A DNA stretch of 64,000 nt from an uncultured Burkholderiales bacterium (GTDB lineage: Bacteria > Pseudomonadota > Gammaproteobacteria > Burkholderiales > Burkholderiaceae_C). Below, piece by piece: positions 45,102 through 55,867 of this stretch; position 1 is the stretch's first letter; every line of letters begins with the position of its first letter. The notes below the pieces were generated by a model that saw only the letters and a list, made by a program, of their open reading frames with translations, searched no databases and was not told the DNA's origin. The stretch is from assembly GCA_937873395.1 (NCBI GenBank), contig CALMYH010000030.1, positions 1 to 64,000 on the forward strand. Direction: 5' to 3'. Made by a program: the position numbers and the translations under genes.

Positions 45102-46781
45102 TCAAATGCCGGCCGAGGCGGACGTGGGGTGGGTCAAGGCCTCACACACCTTGCGGGTGGCCTGTTCGGCAGCGTCGTCGAACAGGTTGAAGATGCGATC
45201 GATGCCGGCGTCGGCCAGCACCTTGGCCTGGTATTCGTCGCGCACGGCCACGGCCACCTGGCCCTTGTAGCCGTTGGCGCGCAGCGCGTGCAGCAGGGCG
45301 CGGTTGGAGTCGATCTGCGGCAGCGTGCTGACCACCCAGCGGGCGTCTTTCAGGGGCAGGGAATCGAGGAAGTCCGGGTCTTCGGCGTCGCCGAATCGCA
45401 TGGGCACACCTTTGGCGTGCCAGTCACGAACCGCTTCCGGATCGAAGTCCACGCCCAGCGCAGCCACACCCTGCGCGTGCAGACGTTGCAACAGGCGGCC
45501 ACCATAACGACCCATGCCGAACACCAGAATGTCGGCTTCCACCTTGCGGTCGTCATCGTCTTCCACCGCCAGCTCCCGGTGCGGTGTCTTGCGTTCGAAC
45601 CATTTGAGCCAGGGCGCCAGCCGGTCGTACAAGGGGTGCGAGTAGAGGATCATGTAGGTCGACAGCGTGATGGTGATGAGGCCGACCAGGGTGGTCAGGC
45701 CCAGCGCCGTCACGCCCACGTGACCCAGGGTGATGCCCATGGCCACGAACACGATGGAGAACTCGCTGATCTGGGCCACCGTGAGTCCGGCCAGGAAACC
45801 GGTGCGGCGCCGGTAGCCCATGAAGCCCATGATGGCCATGACGATCAGCGGGTTGCCGATCAGCACGAACAGCGAGAGCACGGCGGCTGGCCACAGCTCG
45901 GCACCCAGGGTGGACATCTCCAGCTTGGCGCCCAGGTCGATGAAGAAGAACAGCAGCAGGAAGTCGCGGATGCCGGTCAGGCGTGCGTTGATGGCTTCGC
46001 GGAAGGGGGTCGATGCCAGCGAGAAGCCGGCCATGAAGGCGCCGGCCTCTTTCGAGAAACCCGCCCACTCGCCCAGCGCCGCCAGGGCCACGCCCCAGGC
46101 GAGCGCGAACACCAGCAGCAGCTCCTGGCTCTTGGCCATGCTGGCCACGATCCGCGGAATCACGTAGCGCATGGCCACCGCCAGCAGCACGACGGCCGCC
46201 ACGACACGACCGACCAGGGACAGGCCCACGTTCAGCCAGGCCACCTCGCCGCCGCTGGCCAGTTCGGGGGTCTTGAGGGCGCTCATGGCCATCATGGCCA
46301 GCACCACGGCCAGGTCCTGGACGATCAGGAAGCCGACGGCGATGCGTCCGTGCAGGCTGTCAAGCTCGCGTTTGTCGCTGAGCAGCTTGACGATGATGAT
46401 GGTGCTGGAGAAGGTCAGCGCCACCGCCACGTAGAACGCCTCAATCGGCGTTTTTCCCAGCAGCAGGATCAGCACGAAGCCGAAGACGATGGTGAAGGTC
46501 AACTGCCCCAGGCCCGTGGCCAGCGCCACCGGGCCGATGTGCCGCACATGCTGCAGGTCCAGCTTGAGGCCGACGACGAACAGCAGAACGGTGACACCAA
46601 TTTGCGCCAGCAACTCGATCTGCTCGTGCGCATTGACCAGCCCGAAGCCGGCCGGCCCCAGGGCGATGCCGATCACGATATAGGCGATCAGCACGGGTTG
46701 CTTGAGCCGCACGAACAGGGCGCCGGCGAAGGCGGCCGCCATCAGCAGCAGGGCAAATTCGGAAAACGGGGCTTCATGCAT
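45102..46781 (-). CDS. Kef-type cation:proton antiporter with TrkA-N domain
   Basis: A 559-residue membrane protein: 12-13 helices of the CPA2 family (residues about 5-390, with ALTFSSTIIIVKLLSDK and GRIAVGFLIVQDLAVV) followed by a Rossmann-type TrkA-N domain (DILVFGMGRYGGRLLQRL, near 415-530). The Kef family exchanges K+ or Na+ for H+ and is gated by nucleotide or glutathione binding to the TrkA-N domain. No C-terminal TrkA-C domain is present. It heads an operon with the stress protein and the DUF1653 fusion, and diverges from a second Kef gene. Confidence 0.9.
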   Translation of the reverse strand: MHEAPFSEFALLLMAAAFAGALFVRLKQPVLIAYIVIGIALGPAGFGLVNAHEQIELLAQIGVTVLLFVVGLKLDLQHVRHIGPVALATGLGQLTFTIVFGFVLILLLGKTPIEAFYVAVALTFSSTIIIVKLLSDKRELDSLHGRIAVGFLIVQDLAVVLAMMAMSALKTPELASGGEVAWLNVGLSLVGRVVAAVVLLAVAMRYVIPRIVASMAKSQELLLVFALAWGVALAALGEWAGFSKEAGAFMAGFSLASTPFREAINARLTGIRDFLLLFFFIDLGAKLEMSTLGAELWPAAVLSLFVLIGNPLIVMAIMGFMGYRRRTGFLAGLTVAQISEFSIVFVAMGITLGHVGVTALGLTTLVGLITITLSTYMILYSHPLYDRLAPWLKWFERKTPHRELAVEDDDDRKVEADILVFGMGRYGGRLLQRLHAQGVAALGVDFDPEAVRDWHAKGVPMRFGDAEDPDFLDSLPLKDARWVVSTLPQIDSNRALLHALRANGYKGQVAVAVRDEYQAKVLADAGIDRIFNLFDDAAEQATRKVCEALTHPTSASAGI

Positions 46782-46909
46782 GGTTGCATTTTAGGAACAG
46801 CATGGCGCATACGACTTGATCCAGGTGAAGAGTCGGCCCTATGTCAAGGCGGCAGGGCCTCGGGGGCTGCGCCGATAATGCCGGCACAAGCCCAGTCCTC
46901 ACCCCGCTC

Positions 46910-48886
46910 ATGACCGTCTCCCCCGAAGGCCTGATCCAGATCCTGCTGCTGCTCGGCGTTTCCGTGGCCGTGGTGGTGGGCTTCCAGCGCCTGCGCATGC
47001 CGTCGAGCCTGGGCTACCTGCTGGTGGGCGTCTTGCTGGGTCCCTACACCTGGGGCCCGGTGATCGATGCGGGACAGATCTGGTCGCTGGCCGAATTCGG
47101 CATCGTGTTCCTGCTGTTCACGGTGGGTTTGAACTTTTCCTTGCCTCAGCTGCACGCCTTGCGGCGGCAGGTGCTGGGCCTGGGCACCGGGCAGGTGGCC
47201 TTCACGACCCTGCTGGTGGGGCTGCTGGCCTGGTGGTGGGGACTGGGCCCGGCGGCCGCGTTTGTGGTGGGGGCCGTGTTCGCACAGTCGTCCACCACCA
47301 TCATCACCCGGCAGCTGATGGAACAGGGCGAAGAGAACAGCCGGCACGGGCGCCTGGGCACCGCCATGTCGGTGTTCCAGGACGTGACTGCGGTGCCCTT
47401 CCTGGTGGTGATTCCGGTGCTCGGGGTCGCAGCCAGCACCACGGAAATCGGCAGCACCCTGGCCTGGGCGCTGGGCAAGGCCGTGCTGGCCTTTGTGCTG
47501 GTGTTCGGGCCCGGGCGCTGGCTGTTGCGCCCATTCTTCCACGCGGTGGCCGAACGCCGCTCGGCCGAGCTCTTCACGCTGACCGTGCTGTTCGTGTCCT
47601 TGCTGGCTGCCTGGGGGTCCAGCCACCTGGGTCTGTCGATGGCCTTTGGTGCGTTCCTGGCCGGCATGGTGCTGGGCGAGACCGAATTCCGGCATCAGGT
47701 GGAATCCACCATTCGACCATTTCGCGATGTGTTGCTGGGCCTGTTCTTTGTCGGCATCGGCATGCTGTTCAACCCGGCCTCGCTGGCCGCTGTGTGGCTA
47801 CCAGCGCTGGCCGGTGCGGCCGTGTTGATGCTGGTCAAGACCGTGCTGGTGTTCCGGTTGGTGCGTTGGTCGGGCATCGACGCCCTGACCGCCTGGCGTT
47901 GTGGTTTGCTGCTGGCGGTGGGCGGCGAATTCGGTTTTGCCTTGCTGGCCATTGCCCTGCAGGCCCATGTCGTCGAGGAAGCGCTGGGCCAGGTCGCCCT
48001 GACTGCGGTGCTGTTTTCCATGGTCATGGCCCCGTTCCTGATCCGGCACAACCGATCGATAGCCGCGTGGTTGACGGCCCGCATGCGGCAACCCGTGGCG
48101 CCCGATCTTGCCGCCGCCGACCCGCGGGCCACCGGCGACTGGCAGGATCATGTGGTCCTGTGTGGCTATGGACGCATCGGTCAGAGCGTGGCCCGTTTGC
48201 TGGAAGAGGAAAAGCTCCGGTACGTGGCGCTGGATCTGGACCCGACCAAGGTGAGGCAGGCGCATGCGGCCTCGGAGCCGGTGTTTTACGGCGATTCGGC
48301 CGACCCGGGTGTGCTCGCGGCCGTGGGTCTGGAGCAGGCCCGTCTGCTGGTCGTCAGCTTCGATGACCAGGCCGCGGCGCTCAGGGTGCTGGCCCACGTG
48401 CGGCGTGTGCGCCCTGACCTGCCGGTGATGGCACGTTGCCGGGACGAAGGTCATGTCAAGGCCTTGCAGGAGGCCGGTGCCACGGAGGTGATTCCCGAGT
48501 CGCTGGAGGCCGGACTGGTCATCGCCTCGCAAGCCCTGCTGATGCTGGATGTTTCGCTGCAGCGCGTCATGCGGCGGATCCAGAGTCAGCGCATGCACCG
48601 CTACCGCCTGCTGGGTGAGCTCTACCGCGGCGATGCCCTCTCGGGCGACGGTCAGGCGCAGGGCGCCGACCGCCTGTTGCCGGTGACCGTGCCGCAGGAC
48701 GGACACACCGCCGGCCAGGCCATCGGAGCGCTGGCGCTGCAGCGGGTGGCGGTGGCGGCGCTGGTGCGCCAGGGCGAGCGCCGGCTCAACCCGCCGCTGG
48801 ACACCGTGCTGGAGCCGGACGACGTGCTGGTCTTGTTCGGCGCACCCGACGACCTGCAGCGGGCCCAGGATCAGGTGCTGGGCTGA
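46910..48886 (+). CDS. Kef-type cation:proton antiporter with TrkA-N and TrkA-C domains
   Basis: A 658-residue protein: CPA2 transporter part (about 1-385, with AVFAQSSTTIITRQL and HGRLGTAMSVFQDVTAVPF), TrkA-N (VVLCGYGRIGQSVARLLEEE, about 415-535) and a C-terminal TrkA-C domain (about 570-655). It is expected to exchange K+ (or Na+) for H+. The ATG at 46910 begins the first membrane helix; upstream in-frame codons are not family-like. It is separated from the divergent Kef gene by 128 bp, and its last 16 bp overlap the 3' end of thiDE on the other strand. Confidence 0.9.
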   Translation: MTVSPEGLIQILLLLGVSVAVVVGFQRLRMPSSLGYLLVGVLLGPYTWGPVIDAGQIWSLAEFGIVFLLFTVGLNFSLPQLHALRRQVLGLGTGQVAFTTLLVGLLAWWWGLGPAAAFVVGAVFAQSSTTIITRQLMEQGEENSRHGRLGTAMSVFQDVTAVPFLVVIPVLGVAASTTEIGSTLAWALGKAVLAFVLVFGPGRWLLRPFFHAVAERRSAELFTLTVLFVSLLAAWGSSHLGLSMAFGAFLAGMVLGETEFRHQVESTIRPFRDVLLGLFFVGIGMLFNPASLAAVWLPALAGAAVLMLVKTVLVFRLVRWSGIDALTAWRCGLLLAVGGEFGFALLAIALQAHVVEEALGQVALTAVLFSMVMAPFLIRHNRSIAAWLTARMRQPVAPDLAAADPRATGDWQDHVVLCGYGRIGQSVARLLEEEKLRYVALDLDPTKVRQAHAASEPVFYGDSADPGVLAAVGLEQARLLVVSFDDQAAALRVLAHVRRVRPDLPVMARCRDEGHVKALQEAGATEVIPESLEAGLVIASQALLMLDVSLQRVMRRIQSQRMHRYRLLGELYRGDALSGDGQAQGADRLLPVTVPQDGHTAGQAIGALALQRVAVAALVRQGERRLNPPLDTVLEPDDVLVLFGAPDDLQRAQDQVLG

Positions 48887-50472
48887 CGCTCTTGCGGCAG
48901 GGTGGGGTGTGGCAGCGCCGGCGGCCCCCGGTCGGCTGCCTGCCGTCCGGTCTGCCACGCCAGCAGCCATCCCGGCAGGGTCAGGGCAGGGTTGTCGCCC
49001 AGGCCGCGCACCACACAAGCACCGGCAACCCCGGTGGAAGCCACGGCCTGCAGTTGCTCCGGCTCCAGAATGCCGCCGATGCCCACCACGGGGGCGGGTG
49101 CCATGTGGGCCCACCAGGCCAGGTTGTCCAGGCCCTGCGGCAGCCAGGGCATGTCCTTGGTGGTGGTCGGCCAGACGGGACCACAGGCGATCAGGTCGGG
49201 CGCCGTGGCCGCCGCGCGGCACAGCTCCCACAGGCTGTGCGAGCTGATGCCCAGCTGCACGCCGCCAGCACGCGCGGCTTGCAGGTCGACGCGGTCCTGG
49301 GGCGACAGCGCCAGCAGGTCTTCCTGGCCCAGGTGCACAGCCTTTGCACCGGCTTCGATCGCGGTGCGCCAGTGGTCGTTGACCACCAGACGCACACCGG
49401 CGGCATCGGCCGCGCGCTGGCTGCGGGTGATGGCCTCGCGCAGGGCAGCGTGCCAGCCCGCTTCGTCCAGGTTCGGTGGGCGCTTCATGCGCAGCTGAAG
49501 GGTGTCCACGGTCGGTCGGGTCGCCAGCACCGCTTCGGCCCGCTCGGCGCTGTCGACGATGGCGTAGACGCCTGGGGCATGCCCACTTGGGCGGCTGGCC
49601 CAGGCTGGGGGGAGGCTCTCGTCCAGCGACAGCTGCGGCAGCAGGCTGGGGTCGGTGGCGAAGCCTTCCCGCGCGATCACCGGGCCCACGCCCCGGCCCA
49701 CCGACCGCGCGTGGCGCAAGGCGTGGGTGGCGGCCATCTTGGCCAGCACCGCGGCGTCGGCGCTCACCCAGCCCAGCGCCAGCGCGGCGGCCATGGCACT
49801 GGCGAAGGTGCAGCCGGTTCCGTGGTTGTGGGGTGTCGCTTCGCGCGGCAGGACCAGCCAGCCGTTGGTGTGCGCCGTGTCCAGCCAGTCGAGCGAGAGC
49901 CGGTCATGGCGCTGGATCAGGGCCGCGTCGCCGCCGGTGATGACGACCGCTTCACAACCGAGTGCGCGCAGCGCCCGGGCCTGGGCGGGGATGTCGTCCG
50001 GCACCCCCCCGTCCCGTTCTTCCAGCAGAGCCACGGCTTCGGTCTGGTTGGGCGTGATGGCGGTGGCGCGGGGCAGCAGCAGCTCGCGGTAGGCGGCGCG
50101 CAGCTCGGCGTCCGCCAGCGCGGCGCCGGTGCTGGCGCGCAGCACCGGGTCCACCACCAGCACCAGCGGCTGCTGCGCGCGCAGCCGGTCGATGAAGGCG
50201 GCCAGCACGCGCACGTTCTCGGCGCTGCCCAGCAGGCCGGTCTTGATCGCGCGTGGAGGCATATCCTTGGCCAGGGTGTCCAGCTGGGCCTGCAGCACGG
50301 CCGGTGGGGTGGCTTCGATGTGCGTGACTTCGGTCGTGCTTTGCGCGGTGATGCCTGCGACGACGGTGCAGCAGTGCACGCCCAGGGCGTCGGCCGCGCG
50401 CTGGTCGGCCGCCAGGCCGGCGCCGCCACCACTGTCGGTGCCGGCGATGCTCCAGATGATGGGGGTGTTCAT
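48871..50472 (-). CDS. thiDE: Fused hydroxymethylpyrimidine kinase / thiamine-phosphate synthase
   Basis: A 533-residue fusion. Residues 1 to about 270 are ThiD (SIAGTDSGGGAGLAADQRAA, LVVDPVLRASTG, NHGTGCTFASAMAAAL) that makes HMP-pyrophosphate. Residues about 300-515 are ThiE (YAIVDSAERAEA, RLVVNDHWRTAIEAGAKAVHLGQEDL, ISSHSLWELCRAA, CGPVWPTTTK, VGIGGI) that joins it to the thiazole to give thiamine phosphate. It is the last gene of the thiamine operon, 4 bp after thiG. The 3' end overlaps the converging Kef gene by 16 bp. Confidence 0.92.
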   Translation of the reverse strand: MNTPIIWSIAGTDSGGGAGLAADQRAADALGVHCCTVVAGITAQSTTEVTHIEATPPAVLQAQLDTLAKDMPPRAIKTGLLGSAENVRVLAAFIDRLRAQQPLVLVVDPVLRASTGAALADAELRAAYRELLLPRATAITPNQTEAVALLEERDGGVPDDIPAQARALRALGCEAVVITGGDAALIQRHDRLSLDWLDTAHTNGWLVLPREATPHNHGTGCTFASAMAAALALGWVSADAAVLAKMAATHALRHARSVGRGVGPVIAREGFATDPSLLPQLSLDESLPPAWASRPSGHAPGVYAIVDSAERAEAVLATRPTVDTLQLRMKRPPNLDEAGWHAALREAITRSQRAADAAGVRLVVNDHWRTAIEAGAKAVHLGQEDLLALSPQDRVDLQAARAGGVQLGISSHSLWELCRAAATAPDLIACGPVWPTTTKDMPWLPQGLDNLAWWAHMAPAPVVGIGGILEPEQLQAVASTGVAGACVVRGLGDNPALTLPGWLLAWQTGRQAADRGPPALPHPTLPQERQPST

Positions 50473-50476
50473 GGAT

Positions 50477-51262
50477 TTATCCGATCAGAAAGGGATGGCC
50501 TGAGACCGGCGTCGAAGCGACGGCCATGTCCTGCGGCGCCATCACGCCGGCCTCGAAGGCCGCGCGACCGGCTTCGACGGCCAGGCCGAAGGCATGCGCC
50601 ATGCGCACCGGATCCACGGCCTGCGACACGGCCGAGTTCAGCAGCACGGCGTCAAAGCCCAGCTCCATGGCCTGGGCCGCGTGGCTGGGGGCGCCGATGC
50701 CGGCGTCCACCACCAGGGGCACGCCGGGCAGGCGCGCGCGCAGGGTGCGCAGGGCGAACGGGTTGATCAGGCCCTGCCCCGAGCCGATGGGCGCGCCCCA
50801 GGGCATGAGCACCTGGCAGCCCACATCCAGCAGGCGCTGGCAGGTGACCAGGTCGTCGGTGCAATAGGGGAATACCGCAAAACCGTCCTTGGTGAGCTGC
50901 GCGGCGGCCTCCACAGTGCCCCAGGGGTCGGGCTGCAGGGTGTGCTCGTCGCCCACCACCTCCAGCTTGATCCACGCGGTGCCGTACAGCTCGCGCGCCA
51001 TGTGGGCCAGGGTGATGGCCTCGCGCGCGGTGCGGCAGCCGGCCGTGTTGGGCAGCAGGCGCACGCCGCTTTGGACAATGCCGGCCACAAAGCCGTTGTC
51101 GCCAGCGGCGGCCAGCGTGCGCCTGAGCCCCACGGTGACCACCTGCGTGCCGCTGGCGGTGATGCTCTCGGACAGCACCTGCGGCGAGGGGTAACCCGCG
51201 CTGCCCAGCAGGAGGCGGCTGCTCAGTTCGACGCCGTAGGGCGCCCAGAGGGATGTGCGCAT
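50477..51262 (-). CDS. thiG: Thiazole synthase ThiG
   Basis: A 261-residue protein that builds the thiazole ring of thiamine from 1-deoxyxylulose 5-phosphate, dehydroglycine and ThiS-thiocarboxylate. Motifs: [67 protein letters not shown] and [28 protein letters not shown]. Catalytic Lys is in WIKLEV. The ATG at 51262 follows the thiS stop by 1 bp. The upstream in-frame region up to 51382 overlaps thiS and is not used. Confidence 0.95.
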   Translation of the reverse strand: MRTSLWAPYGVELSSRLLLGSAGYPSPQVLSESITASGTQVVTVGLRRTLAAAGDNGFVAGIVQSGVRLLPNTAGCRTAREAITLAHMARELYGTAWIKLEVVGDEHTLQPDPWGTVEAAAQLTKDGFAVFPYCTDDLVTCQRLLDVGCQVLMPWGAPIGSGQGLINPFALRTLRARLPGVPLVVDAGIGAPSHAAQAMELGFDAVLLNSAVSQAVDPVRMAHAFGLAVEAGRAAFEAGVMAPQDMAVASTPVSGHPFLIG

Positions 51263-51263
51263 G

Positions 51264-51461
51264 TCAACCTCCGACGATGGCCTGAAAGGTGAGCACGGTG
51301 TCGCCCGGCTGCAGCACGGTGGTCTCGCGCTGTGGGCGCGGGACGAACTCGCCGTTGACGGCGGTGGCCACCTGGGTGGCATCCAGCCGCTGAGCGTCCA
51401 GCAGCGCCGCCAGCGTCAGGCCTTCGGGGCAGGGCAGGGTGAGGTCGTTGAAGGTCAGCAT
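51264..51461 (-). CDS. thiS: Sulfur carrier protein ThiS
   Basis: A 65-residue ubiquitin-like protein ending in Gly-Gly (FQAIVGG), the site adenylated and thiocarboxylated for thiazole synthesis. The segment [26 protein letters not shown] is typical. It overlaps thiO by 7 bp and is followed at once by thiG. No thiF gene is in this window. Confidence 0.93.
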   Translation of the reverse strand: MLTFNDLTLPCPEGLTLAALLDAQRLDATQVATAVNGEFVPRPQRETTVLQPGDTVLTFQAIVGG

Positions 51462-52618
51462 GGGTGTGTGTCTGCCATGGGTTGGCTCAAGCCGCGCAGC
51501 GGCGCAAGGGTGAGTTCAGCGATCGCGTCCTCTGTCAGCGCCGGCGCCAGCAGCCAGCCGTGCCGGAACAGGCCGTTGATGCGCAGCAGACCGTGTTCGA
51601 TGTGGGTGTGCGGTTCGTTGTCGGGCAGGGCGGGGCGCAGGTTGGTCTCCATGTGGACGATGCGGGCCTCGGCCAGCCCGGGGAGGGCGCTGTGGGCCGC
51701 CGCCATCAGTTCCACCGCCGAGCGCAGGCTCACGGGGGAGCGGTCTTCGCTTTCGATTTCGCTGGCGCCCACGATGAACAGGTCGCCCGGTCGCGGCACG
51801 ATGTAGACCCGGTGCCGCGGGTGCAGCAGGCGCAGCGGGCGACGCAGCTGTACGCCCGGCGCGTGCAGCCAGAGGACTTCGCCCCGTACGCCGCGAACCC
51901 GCGGTGGGCACCCGGATGGGGCGCCGCGCAGCGGCCGATCGGGCCGGGCGCCGACCCCGCGCACGTCGATGGCCAGGTCGAAGGCGAGTGCGTCGCCATC
52001 GACCAGCGTGATTCGCCCGGGATCGACATGGTCCACCCGCTCGCCCCAGCACCAGTGCACGTTCGGTGCGTGCACGGCCAGCGCCTGCAGCATGTCACGC
52101 GACATGACCTGCGCTTCGTCGGGCAGCAACCAGGCGTGCAGTCCGGGTGTCACGGCAGGCTCCAGCGCGCCAAGACTGGCGCGGTCCAGGACCTGCGGCG
52201 CTGGCAGCTCACTTGCCAGGGCGGTGGCGGCCTCCAGCCGCGCCAGCACACGCCGCGCCGCACCCAGGTCGGCACCATGGGCCAGCAGCAGGCTGCCGTG
52301 CTGCGCGAACAGCGGGGCGCTGCAGCCCTGCCCGCGCAGCTGTTCGGCGATGCTGCGCCAGAGCGCGAGCGAGCGCCAGCCCAGGCGGGCCAGGGCCGGG
52401 CCGGCGTTGTCCAGCTCGGCGATGGGACTGAGCATGCCGGCGGCGGTGAAGCCCGCTGCGTGCACCGGGCGACCTGTCAGCGACCCGGTCTCCGGCGCCT
52501 GCGGCCCGGGGCCAGGGTCGAACACCGTCACCGCGTGCCCGGCCCGACCCAGCTGCCAGGCCAGCAGGCGCCCGAGGACGCCCGCGCCGGCGATGCCGAC
52601 TTTCAAGCGCGTGCCCAT
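51455..52618 (-). CDS. thiO: Glycine oxidase ThiO-type FAD enzyme
   Basis: A 387-residue FAD-dependent amino acid oxidase: dinucleotide fold GIAGAGVLGRLLAWQLGRAGHAVTVFD at the start, DVRGVGARPDRPLRGAPSG near 215, and a C-terminal segment GLLRINGLFRHGWLLAPALTEDAIAEL, as in DAO/ThiO proteins. ThiO oxidises glycine to dehydroglycine for ThiG, replacing the ThiH route and needing oxygen. The ATG at 52618 lies 3 bp after the thiC stop, so translation is likely coupled. Confidence 0.92.
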   Translation of the reverse strand: MGTRLKVGIAGAGVLGRLLAWQLGRAGHAVTVFDPGPGPQAPETGSLTGRPVHAAGFTAAGMLSPIAELDNAGPALARLGWRSLALWRSIAEQLRGQGCSAPLFAQHGSLLLAHGADLGAARRVLARLEAATALASELPAPQVLDRASLGALEPAVTPGLHAWLLPDEAQVMSRDMLQALAVHAPNVHWCWGERVDHVDPGRITLVDGDALAFDLAIDVRGVGARPDRPLRGAPSGCPPRVRGVRGEVLWLHAPGVQLRRPLRLLHPRHRVYIVPRPGDLFIVGASEIESEDRSPVSLRSAVELMAAAHSALPGLAEARIVHMETNLRPALPDNEPHTHIEHGLLRINGLFRHGWLLAPALTEDAIAELTLAPLRGLSQPMADTHPC

Positions 52619-52621
52619 GGT

Positions 52622-54586
<1,965 letters not shown>

Positions 54587-54621
54587 TCACGGATGGACAG
54601 ACCCACGCGCCTCGGCGCTGC

Positions 54622-54718
54622 AGCTCTTCTTACGCTGGTACTAACCAGATCAAGTTCGCGGTTCCGGCGGTCAGGTCCGCCATCTCAGCACGCCATACGT
54701 GCACCCCGGAGCGTCGGT
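54622..54718 (-). ncRNA. TPP riboswitch (THI element) in the thiC leader
   Basis: Read on the minus strand the leader has CCGGGGTGC, then GTGCTGAGATGGC, then AACTTGATCTGGTTAGTACCAGCGTAAGAAG. These are the conserved parts of the thiamine pyrophosphate riboswitch: GGGGTGC of P2, CTGAGA of the pyrimidine pocket, and CUGAUCUGG-UAAUACCAGCG of P4/P5, where the pyrophosphate binds. It lies about 105 nt before the thiC start. A GCGCC-GA-GGCGC stem follows and may be part of the expression platform. With TPP bound, the operon thiC-thiO-thiS-thiG-thiDE should be turned down. Confidence 0.93.
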
Positions 54719-54884
54719 GAGTGTAGCCGCAACGGCCTGGTCTGCGCTACATGTCCTGGTTGGACCCTTGGCTCTTACCTCTTTTGTGAGATGTCGAAGT
54801 GGTCAAGGCGGCCTACAGTGGTCGGGCAGCAGCCAACCGGCTGTTGCCATCCACCATCTGCCAGCGCAGAAGAAAGGGTACGCC

Positions 54885-55109
54885 ATGGACCGATCCTTGA
54901 AACCCAAAGCCGAGCTGCTGGGCCGGCTGGCGACGGCCCGGGGCATTGCCTGGGAAGCCGATGCCCGGAACCTGCCGCCTGACGACGACGTGGCCCGCGT
55001 CGGCCTGCTGGCCGACCGGCTGGGCCTGTCACTGGGCAACGCGCTGGACCCGCTGCTGGGCGAAGCAGACTACCTGGCCTTGCTGGGCCAAGGAGGGCAA
55101 CATGGCTGA
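54885..55109 (+). CDS. Small helical protein of unknown function
   Basis: A 74-residue acidic/Leu-rich protein (MDRSLKPKAELLGRLATARG ... LLADRLGLSLGNALDPLLGE) predicted to be helical, with no signal peptide or membrane helix. I do not recognise a family. AGAAAGGG precedes the ATG, codon use is GC-rich like the neighbours, and its end overlaps the next gene by 8 bp, which supports it as a real, translationally coupled gene. It diverges from the thiamine operon. Confidence 0.6.
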   Translation: MDRSLKPKAELLGRLATARGIAWEADARNLPPDDDVARVGLLADRLGLSLGNALDPLLGEADYLALLGQGGQHG

Positions 55110-55485
55110 AGTCTCGGACTTTGATGTCGCGACCGCCCAGCGTTTCCTGACCGGCGCGACGCCGCTGACCACCACGTTCTTCTCCGGTGGCCGCAACGCC
55201 AACAAGGTGGCGATCCTGCAGGTGTCGGCGCTGGGGGGTGCGCGCAGCGGGGTGGCGGGGCTCAACATCCGCGTCACCCTCAACGGGCAGTCGCTCGGGC
55301 AGTTCACCGTGCCGCGCTGGACCGACCACAACTTCATCATCATGCACACGGTGCAGATCGACTTCCCGTCGAACCGCCTGTTGCCCACAGGGCCCAACGT
55401 GCTGCGGTTCGATCCGGTCTATGCCAATGGCTCGGACTACTGCTGGATCGGGCCGGCCATCGTCCACTTCCGGCAGAACACCTGA
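55102..55485 (+). CDS. Beta-rich protein of unknown function
   Basis: A 127-residue protein with alternating beta-type segments (KVAILQVSALGG, GLNIRVTLNGQSLGQFTVPRW, FIIMHTVQIDF, NVLRFDPVYANGSDYCWIG, AIVHFRQNT) that look like a jelly-roll or carbohydrate-binding-type sandwich. No signal peptide is seen and no family is named with confidence. AGGAGGGC precedes the ATG, which overlaps the preceding small gene by 8 bp. It converges with the gene at 55508. Confidence 0.65.
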   Translation: MAEVSDFDVATAQRFLTGATPLTTTFFSGGRNANKVAILQVSALGGARSGVAGLNIRVTLNGQSLGQFTVPRWTDHNFIIMHTVQIDFPSNRLLPTGPNVLRFDPVYANGSDYCWIGPAIVHFRQNT

Positions 55486-55507
55486 GCGAGCACCGGCGCC
55501 CGGCGGC

Positions 55508-55807
55508 TCAGATCGGGTCGGCCAGCAGTTTGGAGATGGCCGCGATGTGGGCCGCGGTCGGCTTCTCTGGGGGCATCTCGTCTTCGGCGGCGGTGGCGTT
55601 TTCGTGTGCCTGGATGGCGTTGACCATGGCGTACTGGTTGTCCCAGGACAGGGTCTTGCCCTCGGGGCACATGTCGCGCAGCGTTCCGTACCAGTAGTAG
55701 CCGTCCTTGCCACCGAACAGGGTGTCGATGGCGCCGGCGTCGCCGCCCTTGATGCCCTGGGCCGAAAGGATGAGTTTGAGCTTGTGGTGCGAGACGGAGT
55801 ACTGCAT
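55508..55807 (-). CDS. Small conserved-looking protein of unknown function
   Basis: A 99-residue soluble protein (SHHKLKLILSAQGIKGGDAG, LFGGKDGYYWYGTLRDMCPEG, LSWDNQYAMVNAIQAHENA). Aromatic and Gly-rich segments look conserved, but no family is recognised. GC at third positions is high as in real genes nearby. It lies 60 bp downstream of the panE-like gene on the same strand and converges with the beta-rich gene. Confidence 0.6.
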   Translation of the reverse strand: MQYSVSHHKLKLILSAQGIKGGDAGAIDTLFGGKDGYYWYGTLRDMCPEGKTLSWDNQYAMVNAIQAHENATAAEDEMPPEKPTAAHIAAISKLLADPI

Positions 55808-55867
55808 GGGCGCCAGCCTTTGTGCGGAGAACGAAAGGGCGCGATTCTACCGAGCCGGCCGTTCCCG

